Assembly (NCBI RefSeq): GCF_047496725.1
Contig: NC_132973.1
Span: 8,903,233 to 8,967,232, forward strand
Reading direction: 5' to 3'
DNA length: 64,000 nt
DNA from: Anoplolepis gracilipes
Taxonomy: Eukaryota > Arthropoda > Insecta > Hymenoptera > Formicidae
Shown here: piece by piece, positions 51,550-62,142 of the stretch
Position numbering within the stretch: the stretch's first letter is position 1
How the letters are laid out: every line of letters starts with the position of its first letter
Position numbers and translations under genes: made by a program
The notes under the pieces: model-generated
Seen by the model: only the letters and a program-made list of their open reading frames with translations
What the model was told of the DNA's origin: nothing
The model's database searches: none

Positions 51550-52126
51550 TGACACTGATGTGCAACAGCGGAGTTGTTGATATTGAATCTATACGTTGTC
51601 TGTAACATACAAATATAAAATATAAATTATAGCAGCGCTTAAAATAATTAATATTCAAGAATTTATTATTATATATACTCATCAAATTATTATTATGTAC
51701 TCATCAAATTTTATATTCAATGCGTACAATAATAAGCAGATATATAAATATCGAATAATTATATAATTAAAAAAAGAACTATTTTTTAAATAAATAGACT
51801 TTTATAAGATTTATGTAAAAGTCTTCATCTCTGAGTTTCTCTTGTTGAAATCAATCAACTAAATAAACTGAATTAAATCATATACGTGATTTATAATAAT
51901 TAATCTACAAATAATAATATATAAATTATATTTACCCTGGGGTTGCTCCGCCGATGCAGGATGCCTCTCCTAGGCCTCCTCCTCCTCTCAGATTGTAAGG
52001 GACGTCAGGAATTATTGTTTTATACGCGCGATATACTTTTTTTAATTTATTGAAACCGCACAAAAATAAAATCGCGCAATATTTTAAACCGTACAAAAGT
52101 AAAAACGCGCGATAGTTTGACGGCAC
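51550..52126 (-). other. Exon-like segments of copy A
   Basis: On the minus strand a frame from 52126 reads YKTIIPDVPYNLRGGGGLGE then ASCIGGATP and meets a GG|GTAAAT donor (exon end 51936). A 50-base segment 51599-51550 follows, bounded by GTTACAG and GTGAGT. Joined, the frame continues GQRIDSISTTPLLHISV. The same layout is present in B and C. The protein is not recognised. Confidence 0.35.
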
Positions 52127-52585
52127 TCCCGCACTTTTACGCGCGATACTTTGACGGCACTCCCGAATTTCGCAAATCCCATCGAACGATCGAAAATCCC
52201 ATTTTATCAGGGGCGAGAATCATACTTGGAGTCGACAGGTCGGGCACGATCAAACTCCAACGAAAGAAAGATTAAAATCAGGATAAATGAACGAAAACAC
52301 GATCACGATCGCGACGAAGTCGAGACAAATGTCAAAAACAATAGCGTTCTATATGTCACTAAGATCGAATGTTATTATTTTATTTCGGAGTCATTTTAGA
52401 CGTACTTTAACACGTTAAGATTAATCGTAATATTATTACATATTATTCGTATTATTATTACGTATTATCGTCGAGAAACTTGTACACGGCGCGCTCGATC
52501 TCGAAGTGACCGAACGCGAGACGCACATGCCGGCGCAGACGTCGGAGTAAAAACACGTGCGCACACTACGTCCGCCCAAGTCGAA

Positions 52586-52885
52586 ATGAATGACTCACCG
52601 CTGTCACGAGTCGCGTACGCCGTGGTCTCCCCTCTCTTACCACCTCTTACTATGGAATGCGTGACGTCAACACAAGGTCGAGTATGCTCATTTATCCCGC
52701 AGGAAGAGCGATACCTTTTTTGCGAAATATGTTCTCCTAATAAATATGGAAAATTTAAAGAATTATTTATAAAACAACAATTTCATTCTAATTATTTAAA
52801 CACGGTTCCCATTCCTTACATAGGTCGCGTTCGGGGAGACACTATTAGCACTAACAGCGTCGTTCACATAAATTTGGAAAAATAA
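52586..52885 (+). other. 99-codon repeated reading frame (copy A; also in B and C)
   Basis: Starts MNDSPLSRVAYAVVSPLLPP and ends NSVVHINLEK. The same frame is intact in copy C (55618-55319, same predicted protein) and slightly changed and longer in copy B (53236-52922, 104 codons). It lies antisense over the CpG-rich presumed promoter of the module. No domain recognised, so it could be a by-product of recent duplication rather than a gene. Confidence 0.3.
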
Positions 52886-52921
52886 AAAATGTCTTTAAAT
52901 AATTAGAATGAAATTGTTGTT

Positions 52922-54928
52922 TTATAAATAATTCTTTAAATTTTCCAAATTTATGTGGACGACGCTGTTAGTACTAATAGTATCTCCCCGAACGCGACCT
53001 ATGTAAGGAATGGGAAACGTGTTTAAATAATTAGAATGAAATTGTTGTTTTATAAATAATTCTTTAAATTTTCCATATTTATTAGGAAAACATATTTCGC
53101 AAAGAAGGTATCGCTCTTCCTGCGGGATAAATGAGCATACTCGACCTTGTGTTGACGTCACGCATTCCATAGTAAGAGGTGGTAAGAGAAGGGAGACCAC
53201 GGCGTACACGACTCGTGACAGCGGTGAGTCATTCATTTCGACTTGGGCGGACGTAGTGTGCGCACGTGTTTTTACTCCGACGTCTGCGCCGGCATGTGCG
53301 TCTCGCGTTCGGTCACTTCGAGGTCGAGCGCGCCGTGTACAAGTTTCTCGCGACGATAATACGTAATAATAATACGAATAATATGTAATAATATTACGAT
53401 TAATCTTAACGTGTTAAAGTACGTCTAAAATGACTCCGAAATAAAATAATAACATTCGATCTTAGTGACATATAGAACGCTATTGTTTTTGACATTTGTC
53501 TCGACTTCGTCGCGATCGTGATCGTGTTTTCGTTCATTTATCCTGATTTTAATCTTTCTTTCGTTGGAGTTTGATCGTGCCCGACCTGTCGACTCCAAGT
53601 ATGATTCTCGCCCCTGATAAAATGGGATTTTCGATCGTTCGATGGGATTTGCGAAATTCGGGAGTGCCGTCAAAGTATCGCGCGTAAAAGTGCGGGAGTG
53701 CCGTCAAACTATCGCGCGTTTTTACTTTTGTACGGTTTAAAATATTGCGCGATTTTATTTTTGTGCGGTTTCAATAAATTAAAAAAAGTATATCGCGCGT
53801 ATAAAACAATAATTCCTGACGTCCCTTACAATCTGAGAGGAGGAGGAGGCCTAGGAGAGGCATCCTGCATCGGCGGAGCAACCCCAGGGTAAATATAATT
53901 TATATATTATTATTTGTAGATTAATTATTATAAATCACGTATATGATTTAATTCAGTTTATTTAGTTGATTGATTTCAACAAGAGAAACTCAGAGATGAA
54001 GACTTTTACATAAATCTTATAAAAGTCTATTTATTTAAAAAATAGTTCTTTTTTTAATTATATAATTATTCGATATTTATATATCTGCTTATTATTGTAC
54101 GCATTGAATATAAAATTTGATGAGTACATAATAATAATTTGATGAGTATATATAATAATAAATTCTTGAATATTAATTATTTTAAGCGCTGCTATAATTT
54201 ATATTTTATATTTGTATGTTACAGACAACGTATAGATTCAATATCAACAACTCCGCTGTTGCACATCAGTGTCAGTGAGTGATAAAAAGTTTTTATTATA
54301 TTTTAAAGCAACGGATTTGTGTAGAGATTTGTAGATGTAGATTAATAGACTTGTAGATAAAGATGTAGATTGTAGATAAATTCGTTGCTTTAACCCTCGG
54401 ACGGCGGAATGCATGCATGCCGTACTCTGGGTCAATTTTAAATTATAAAAAAATTTCTTTTATGCAAGACATACATGAAATATTTATTTTAATTATATAT
54501 ATTAGATTTTTATAAAACAATTTTAAAAATACAAATGTTTAATGACCCGCCGACAGAGGGATTGATATGCATGCTAATATATTTTACATACACCAAAAAA
54601 ATTATATTCTCAGCTTAAGAATATTCACTTTATAATATTTCTTTAAAATAAACATTAAGAAGATCTTCTTACAATTAGTTTAAGAGAGAAATCTTCTAAA
54701 GAGTACTTTCAGATATTCTTAGCAAGTAAGAATATATTTATATACTGAATAAAATATTTTCTTATCATTATATTATTTAATATTTGAGATTATGAATTCC
54801 AATAACAAAAAAAAGCGATTTTACTAATAGACATTTGCTGTTTATTATAATTTTGACAAGTTAAATATATATAATATATTTATATATACAATAGTTTTAA
54901 TTTCATTATAAATAAGGTGTTTTAAAAT
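52922..54928 (-). repeat. Inverted-repeat complex, copy B
   Basis: Reverse complement of copy A from about 52885 back to 50897, forming a palindrome of about 2-kb arms with a centre near 52900. Differences are scattered single bases and short indels. It ends abruptly after GGTGTTTTAAAAT at 54928, where a templated filler begins. Confidence 0.85.
53698..54274 (+). other. Exon-like segments of copy B
   Basis: Frame 53698-53888 (first codon GTG) ends NLRGGGGLGEASCIGGATP plus GG before GTAAAT. The second segment 54225-54274 lies between TTACAG and GTGAGT. Same phase and sequence as in A and C. Intron length about 336 bases. Confidence 0.35.
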
Positions 54929-54964
54929 GGATAAATGAACGAAAACACGATCACGATCGCGACG
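54929..54964 (+). repeat. 36-bp templated filler at the B/C junction
   Basis: Identical to 52281-52316 of copy A, in the same orientation as A (opposite to the surrounding copies), starting GGATAAATGAACGAAAACAC. It sits exactly where copy B stops. Confidence 0.85.
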
Positions 54965-55318
54965 TGTTTAAATAATTAGAATAATAATTTAGAATGAAAT
55001 TGTTGTTTTATAAATAATTCTTTAAATTTTCCATATTTATTAGGAAAACATAATTTGCAAAGAAGATATCGCTAAAATCCGCGGGAAGAATGATACCTTC
55101 TTTGCGAAATATGTTTTCCTAATAAATATGGAAAATTTAAAGAATTATTTATAAAACAACAATTTCATTCTAATTATTTAAACACGTTTCCCATTCCTTA
55201 CATAGGTCGCGTTCGGGGAGATACTATTAGTACTAACAGCGTCGTCCACATAAATTTGGAAAATTTAAAGAATTATTTATAAAACAACAATTTCATTCTA
55301 ATTATTTAAAGACATTTT
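54965..55318. repeat. Short hairpin and junction segment
   Basis: 54965 to about 55078 is the reverse complement of about 55085-55200 (shared TATTTATTAGGAAAACATA). 55085-55318 is also the reverse complement of the A/B junction (about 52886-53110), so copy C carries part of the palindrome centre with it. Confidence 0.75.
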
Positions 55319-58300
55319 TTATTTTTCCAAATTTATGTGAACGACGCTGTTAGTGCTAATAGTGTCTCCCCGAACGCGACCTATGTAAGGAATGGGAACC
55401 GTGTTTAAATAATTAGAATGAAATTGTTGTTTTATAAATAATTCTTTAAATTTTCCATATTTATTAGGAGAACATATTTCGCAAAAAAGGTATCGCTCTT
55501 CCTGCGGGATAAATGAGCATACTCGACCTTGTGTTGACGTCACGCATTCCATAGTAAGAGGTGGTAAGAGAGGGGAGACCACGGCGTACGCGACTCGTGA
55601 CAGCGGTGAGTCATTCATTTCGACTTGGGCGGACGTAGTGTGCGCACGTGTTTTTACTCCGACGTCTGCGCCGGCATGTGCGTCTCGCGTTCGGTCACTT
55701 CGAGATCGAGCGCGCCGTGTACAAGTTTCTCGACGATAATACGTAATAATAATACGAATAATATGTAATAATATTACGATTAATCTTAACGTGTTAAAGT
55801 ACGTCTAAAATGACTCCGAAATAAAATAATAACATTCGATCTTAGTGACATATAGAACGCTATTGTTTTTGACATTTGTCTCGACTTCGTCGCGATCGTG
55901 ATCGTGTTTTCGTTCATTTATCCTGATTTTAATCTTTCTTTCGTTGGAGTTTGATCGTGCCCGACCTGTCGACTCCAAGTATGATTCTCGCCCCTGATAA
56001 AATGGGATTTTCGATCGTTCGATGGGATTTGCGAAATTCGGGAGTGCCGTCAAAGTATCGCGCGTAAAAGTGCGGGAGTGCCGTCAAACTATCGCGCGTT
56101 TTTACTTTTGTACGGTTTAAAATATTGCGCGATTTTATTTTTGTGCGGTTTCAATAAATTAAAAAAAGTATATCGCGCGTATAAAACAATAATTCCTGAC
56201 GTCCCTTACAATCTGAGAGGAGGAGGAGGCCTAGGAGAGGCATCCTGCATCGGCGGAGCAACCCTAGGGTAAATATAATTTGTATATTATTATTTGTAGA
56301 TTAATTATTATAAATCACGTATATGATTTAATTCAGTTTATTTAGTTGATTGATTTCAACAAGAGAAAGTCAGAGATAAAGACTTTTACATAAATCTTAT
56401 AAAAGTCTATTTATTTAAAAAATAGTTCTTTTTTTTAATTATATAATTATTCGATATTTATATATCTGCTTATTATTGTACGCATTGAATATAAAATTTA
56501 ATGAGTACATAATAATAATTTGATGAGTATATATAATAATAAATTCTTGAATATTAATTATTTTAAGCGCTGCTATAATTTATATTTTATATTTGTATGT
56601 TACAGACAACGTATAGATTCAATATCAACAACTCCGCTGTTGCACATCAGTGTCGGTGAGTGATAAAAAGCTTTTATTATATTTTAAAGCAACGGATTTG
56701 TGTAGAGATTTGTAGATGTAGATTAATAGACTTGTAGATAAAGATGTAGATTGTAGATAAATTCGTTGCTTTAACCCTCGAACGGCGGAATGCATGCATG
56801 CCGTACTCTGGGTCAATTTTAAATTATAAAAAAATTTCTTTTTGTACGTATTCCAAGAGAAAATTTTATATTACATTTTTCATTTACTTTTTTTTTAACT
56901 TTTGTTAAAATAGATATACCATTTGTATATTAAAATTGAGAGAAAAAGAAAAATATTAAAAAAAATAAAAATATATGATTTATTCCGGTTTTATGCAAGA
57001 CATACATAAAATATTTATTTTAATTATATATATTAGATTTTTATAAAACAATTTTAAAAATACAAATGTTTAATGACCCGCCGACAGAGGGATTGATATG
57101 CATGCTAATATATTTTACGTACACCGAAAAAATTATATCCTCAGCTTAAGAATATTTTATTTAACTTTATAATATATTTCTTTAAAATAAACACTAAGAA
57201 GATCTTCTTACAATTAGTTTAAGAGAGAAATCTTCTAAAAAGTACTTCCAGATATTCTTAGCAAGTAAGAATATATATACTGAATAAAATATTTTCTTAT
57301 CATCTTATATTATTTAATATTTGAGATTATGAATCCCAATAACAAAAAAAAGCAATTTTACAAATCATTATAAATTAGGTGTTTTAAAGTATATCACGGT
57401 AAAAAATTATTCTTGTTTATTAAGAATATCTATTAAAAAGGTTTATAAAGTCTACATTTTGAGTACAATTTTTTCGGTATATACATGATTATATTTGTTA
57501 TATATCTTTTGCAACTTTCGACGACTAATGATACGCATTTACAAAACGATTGTATTATAATATCATACGATCCTAAATGAATATAAGTCGTCTTATTTGC
57601 CTGTGATAATTATTACCGGCAGTAGAAGAAGTTGTTTTTCTTCCTCAATTCTTGGCTCGTAGAAATCGAGTCAGAATGAATAGCCAGGAGCAACAAAAGG
57701 TAGGTCCAACTGGCTGAAAATACGTGGTCAATTCTGGCCACAATGTGTAAAAAATATGTAATTGCAAATTTCCAATTAGGACTCCCCAAATCTTGTTTTA
57801 TCGGATTTTTGCTGATGTAGCTAGTAGAATTAGGTCTGCTAGGGCTATTAAGACAATTTAAAAAAAACATAAAATTTAATAAAAGAAAAATTATAGCTAT
57901 TATAAAATTAAATTTATTTGTAAGGAAAAAAATATAAAAGTATAAATATAAGATAATATAAAATTGTAAAAATATAAAAATTTAATATTTTTTTCAATAA
58001 AATAAAAAATTAATTAAATATAAATTACATATAAAAACAAGTAATTAAATATAAATTACTGTAAAAACAAGTATTAAAACATTATTAGGTAAAAATTAAA
58101 ATTATATTTATAATAAAATTTAGTTTAATTATGAAAATCGTAAAAAAATGTAACTTATTTATTGTACATGTAACTTATTGTATGTACGTATATAATATGT
58201 ATATTATATGCATATCTTTTATATTAAAATGTATATTATGCAGGTATAACATTATATTTATGGTATGTTATATATTATATTGCATAAGATTGTATGAACA

Positions 58301-58830
58301 TTAAGTATGAATTTTAAATATTATATTATATTATTAAAATAGTATATAAGATATTATTGCGTAAGAGATAGATTTAAGTTGCGTTATATTATATGTATGA
58401 ATTATATTTATTATATACTTATTGTAAAAAGTAAAATTACACGAAATGGAAGAATACATACAATAACATAAAATTCCATTAATATTCTAGGTTTTCTTAA
58501 TTGAGAGAGACGTATCGATAAATTTATTAATAATTCGATCTTTTGATCGTGATATAGACTATATCAATTACGTTTTAAAAATTTCTAATAAATTATATAG
58601 GTCAATTTCGAATATTTCGTATAATTCTATGTAATAAAATTATTTTAAATTAAAAATTAAAATTATATTTTATATTAAATTTTGTATACACCTGCGCTAG
58701 CTCCTAATTGCCTTTCTCGGTGACGTTTTAATTAAATTTTGTAAAATATATTTGTAATATAATTAATTCTCTATATGTAACATTGAATTAATTATATATA
58801 ATATGTATTTTGTACATTTTACAATGTATT
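55319..58830 (-). repeat. Inverted-repeat complex, copy C
   Basis: Reverse complement of copy A, near-identical from 55319 to about 56835 and recognisable to about 58830 (for example CCAACTGG and GGAGCAACAAAAGGTAGGTC near 57690; ACGTATCGATAAATTTATTA near 58510). It has an insertion of about 150 bases at 56840-56990 absent from A and B. Confidence 0.85.
56078..56655 (+). other. Exon-like segments of copy C
   Basis: Frame 56078-56268 ends NLRGGGGLGEASCIGGATL plus GG before GTAAAT; the second segment 56606-56655 lies between TTACAG and GTGAGT. Copy C differs from B by a P-to-L change at the end of the first segment. Confidence 0.35.
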
Positions 58831-59353
58831 TTATACATTTTGTAATATATTTTATATTAAATTTTATATCATATTTATTCGTTGCGAATACATTATCTTA
58901 TTTCGGTATGGCGTTTCTAATTTCCTGAACTGAATAATTCATGCAGATTCGATCGATAGCTAATCAATCAATTCGATTTTTGATCGAATAGAGAATTCGA
59001 ATTTCGTTTACCGCGGAACATCTCGCAATATCTTATTGACTTTCTGATTTCTTTCTTTTCGCATCCTTCTAGCATTCTCGTCACATATCCTTCTGGCTAT
59101 GTCTTATCTTTAATTTTTAATAAGGCATCGAAATTAATTAACCGAGATTATTGTTGCAAGAGACACTTATATAACTATATATATGATATATAAATGCATA
59201 TTTATAATATATAATTTTATTTTATTTAATTACTGTAATTCTATTCATCAGTTGACTCATTTAATTCATCTGTTTGTCGCTTTGAATTTACAATTATAAA
59301 AGTAGAACGTTTGATATATTAATTTCGGGAAAAGAAGCTTTATTAATTTTTGT

Positions 59354-59507
59354 TAATTAATGCCGATTATGCAATTGACATACTCGTACGCGATTAATAA
59401 TATGTGTCTTCTAATCTCCTCGAAAGTTCAATTTTTATTAATAAAAGATGTTACACGTATTACTAATCGTGCACGAGTATGTCAATTGCATAATCGGCAT
59501 TAATTAA
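59354..59507. repeat. Inverted repeat, about 55-bp arms
   Basis: GTTAATTAATGCCGATTATG at the left is mirrored by CATAATCGGCATTAATTAAC at the right; the shared core includes CAATTGACATACTCGT. Confidence 0.9.
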
Positions 59508-59679
59508 CAGTAATTAATAAGGTTTCTAATTGCGGAATTCAACAACGTGTCTTAAATAAGTATAAAACAAAATGTATTTCAAATGTATAATCTGCCTAAT
59601 TATAGGTTTATGCGATTAACGAAAATAAACACAGAATAAATAAAGAAATTTAGGAAATAAGATAAAATAATTTACAGAT

Positions 59680-60290
59680 ATCATTATAATAAAATGACAT
59701 TGTAATAAATATTTAAAGACTATATAGAACAAAACTAGAATAAAACAAATTAGCATTATTTTATTTATTCTTCCTATTTCTCTCTTTCTTCCTCCTAACC
59801 CTCCACTGTCACCCCTCAAAATAAGTGTGTAGACAATGGAGGGTTAAAGGAAGAAGAAAGAGGAATAGGAAAAATTAATTCACTATTTATTAAAAGCAAT
59901 AGTGCAAAAAATAATAAAATATAATTTTACGTGCTTTAGTAAGGCAGAGTACATTATTGCAATATATCGAAGTAAAATTGATTTATCGATGACGCGTCAA
60001 AAATTTGGAGAAAAGATAGATAGTCTTCACAATGAAAAATATTAAATTTTAAAATAAAATAGTACAGAAAATAATAAAATATAACTCTAAATGCTTTAGT
60101 AAGGCAGAGTACATTATTACAATATATCGAAATAAAATTGATTTATCGATGACGCGTCAAAAATTTGGAGAGCAGATAGATAGAATCTCCACAACGAAAA
60201 AAATACAATAAAAAAATATACACACGTCATTATAATAAAATGACATTGTAATTAATATTCAAAGACTATATAGATCCAAATTATTATAAA
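59680..60290. repeat. Direct repeats, two interleaved pairs
   Basis: About 59899-60030 and 60058-60185 share GCTTTAGTAAGGCAGAGTAC and GATTTATCGATGACGCGTCA. About 59680-59735 and 60228-60285 share TCATTATAATAAAATGACAT and AAAGACTATATAGA. The second pair brackets the hairpin at 59755-59875 and the first pair. Confidence 0.85.
59755..59875. repeat. Imperfect inverted repeat, about 45-bp arms
   Basis: CCTCCTAACCCTCCACTGTC is mirrored by GACAATGGAGGGTTAAAGGA, with pyrimidine-rich and purine-rich flanks also pairing. Confidence 0.8.
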
Positions 60291-61735
60291 AATAAGATAT
60301 TTATGCGTGAGACGGATTTTTCAAATTAATTCCTAGTTTATGATAAAGTGTGCGATATCTTAATTAAATAGCTCTGTTTATTACATAGCAATTTTTTATT
60401 CTTTGTCTAGCAATTAAAATATGCTTATAAATTTAATATATAATACATACATACATGCACACGTACAAATTTGTACATAGAATTCAACTATAAACGGACA
60501 GTTTGATTGTTTGTTGGTTTAACAGCATTTCTTTACGGTTATAGAGTAACTAAAATTATTAATAATGCTAAAATAATGATACATTTTTTTAGGTGAAATG
60601 CTCGATCTAATTATGATACTAAATAATCGATAATCAGATTTTCCAATGGAATCTTAATATGTATAATAAATTTTAGCTCATAAATAAAAACATAATTATA
60701 TTAATTATATTAATGCAAAAGGAATGTTCTATAGCTAAAGATAATCATTAAGCGTTGCAAGGCTGATTATTTTAATGAAAAAAAGATATCTTACACATAT
60801 CGAAACATTAATGTTTTGAAAAATGAGATGTTTTAAAAAATTTTCAAAACAAAAAAAGTAATATTACAATTGAAATGAACGAAAAATTAAAAAGCACATG
60901 CAAAACTAATATTGTTTAACTAATTCAACTGAATAATTAATAGCAACGAAATAGTTCAACCATTATGTTCTCATCGCATCTTTATAATTTTTATATCCAC
61001 TCACAACATTTATTGTTATACAAATATAAAAGCAATTAAAATGCAGCAAATGTTACTTAAATTTTCGATATAAGATAAAGAAACTTTGAAACATTGAAAA
61101 TCTAATAAAATATATATTTTCTTTATTCTAATAAAATATATTCGCGACGATACGTGTTACGATACATCTCGATACATGTAACATTTTTAAGAAGTTTTGT
61201 AACATCCTAAGCAATATTTGCATCTCAAAATTGTATAGCTGATTGGCTATAGGAACATTAATAAACGAGCGTCGTGTAAAATCCTTACACATATCATACA
61301 TAAATCAATCAATCATAATAATCATAAATAAAGTGCGTTTTGTATATTTCATGCAATGCTCTTCATATTGTATGTAGCATAGATAATATGAAATGTCTAC
61401 GAAAAATTATTAAGAACAAATATTTAACCTTCACTGAACATCAATCTTTACTTTATTCGCTTGCCATACCTTATGTTCCATATAATTTATCCTTGCTACT
61501 TTTTACGTCATTTTATTTGCAATGTTGGAAAATGAAGATGAAAGAGATTGCAAATATATCAGACAATAATGAAAACATTTTGTGTTTGAAAAATTAATTG
61601 ACGATTACTTATCGTTTATTAGCAATTTCAAAAATAGGAAACTTAATCAATAATATCATCATAATACAATTAATTTATATTATGCAAAACATCAGCTCTG
61701 TACTTATGCTTATCGATCGTTAAACTTAAAATTTA

Positions 61736-61783
<48 letters not shown>

Positions 61784-61955
61784 ATACACAGTGGGACTAT
61801 ATTATATATGATATTATAATTAATATTGTATAAGGTTTGTAGTCTTATTTTTGTTTTTCTCGAAAACTATCACTCGTATAATAAAAATGAATAGGATATA
61901 AAACGTGTATTTTGAAGAGACTTACAACTTTTATTTGAAACATTTTTTTAAATTT

Positions 61956-62142
61956 CCAGTATTTGATAAAATAATTGGAAAAAACGTCAATTTTTAACAA
62001 TTTTTGTATGTAATTTTTTAGTAAACAACGAGCGACGGCTAAAACTTTTTAAGCGTTAGTGAGGGTGATGATCTTGACAACATATGTCAAGGTCATTGAC
62101 TTCTGAAAGGGGCGACCTTATGTGAATATTTACCAAAATTTC
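61956..62142 (-). repeat. Outer inverted repeat, right member
   Basis: Reverse complement of 49321-49507 with a few substitutions. It closes the complex, about 12.4 kb from its partner. Confidence 0.8.

Larger units (their letters stand above)
49800..52885 (+). repeat. Inverted-repeat complex, copy A
   Basis: The inner part (about 50897-52885) is repeated in reverse complement as copy B (52922-54928). The whole, back to about 49800, is repeated in reverse complement as copy C (55319 to about 58830), with small indels in the AT-rich outer part. Landmarks: CCAGTTGGACCTACC (about 50571), the exon-like 51550-51599, the CCTAGGCCTCC block, the CpG-rich start region (about 52480-52640) and a 99-codon frame 52586-52885. 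Only AT-rich filler separates it from the outer repeat. Confidence 0.85.
58831..61955. other. AT-rich region with small repeats, inside the outer inverted repeat
   Basis: No gene recognised. It holds hairpins at 59354-59507 and 59755-59875, direct repeats at about 59680-60290 and a (TA)n tract at 61735-61779. Confidence 0.5.

Noticed and set aside
61735..61779. Possible origin or promoter from the (TA)n tract
   Set aside because: Simple microsatellite, like several others in the window.
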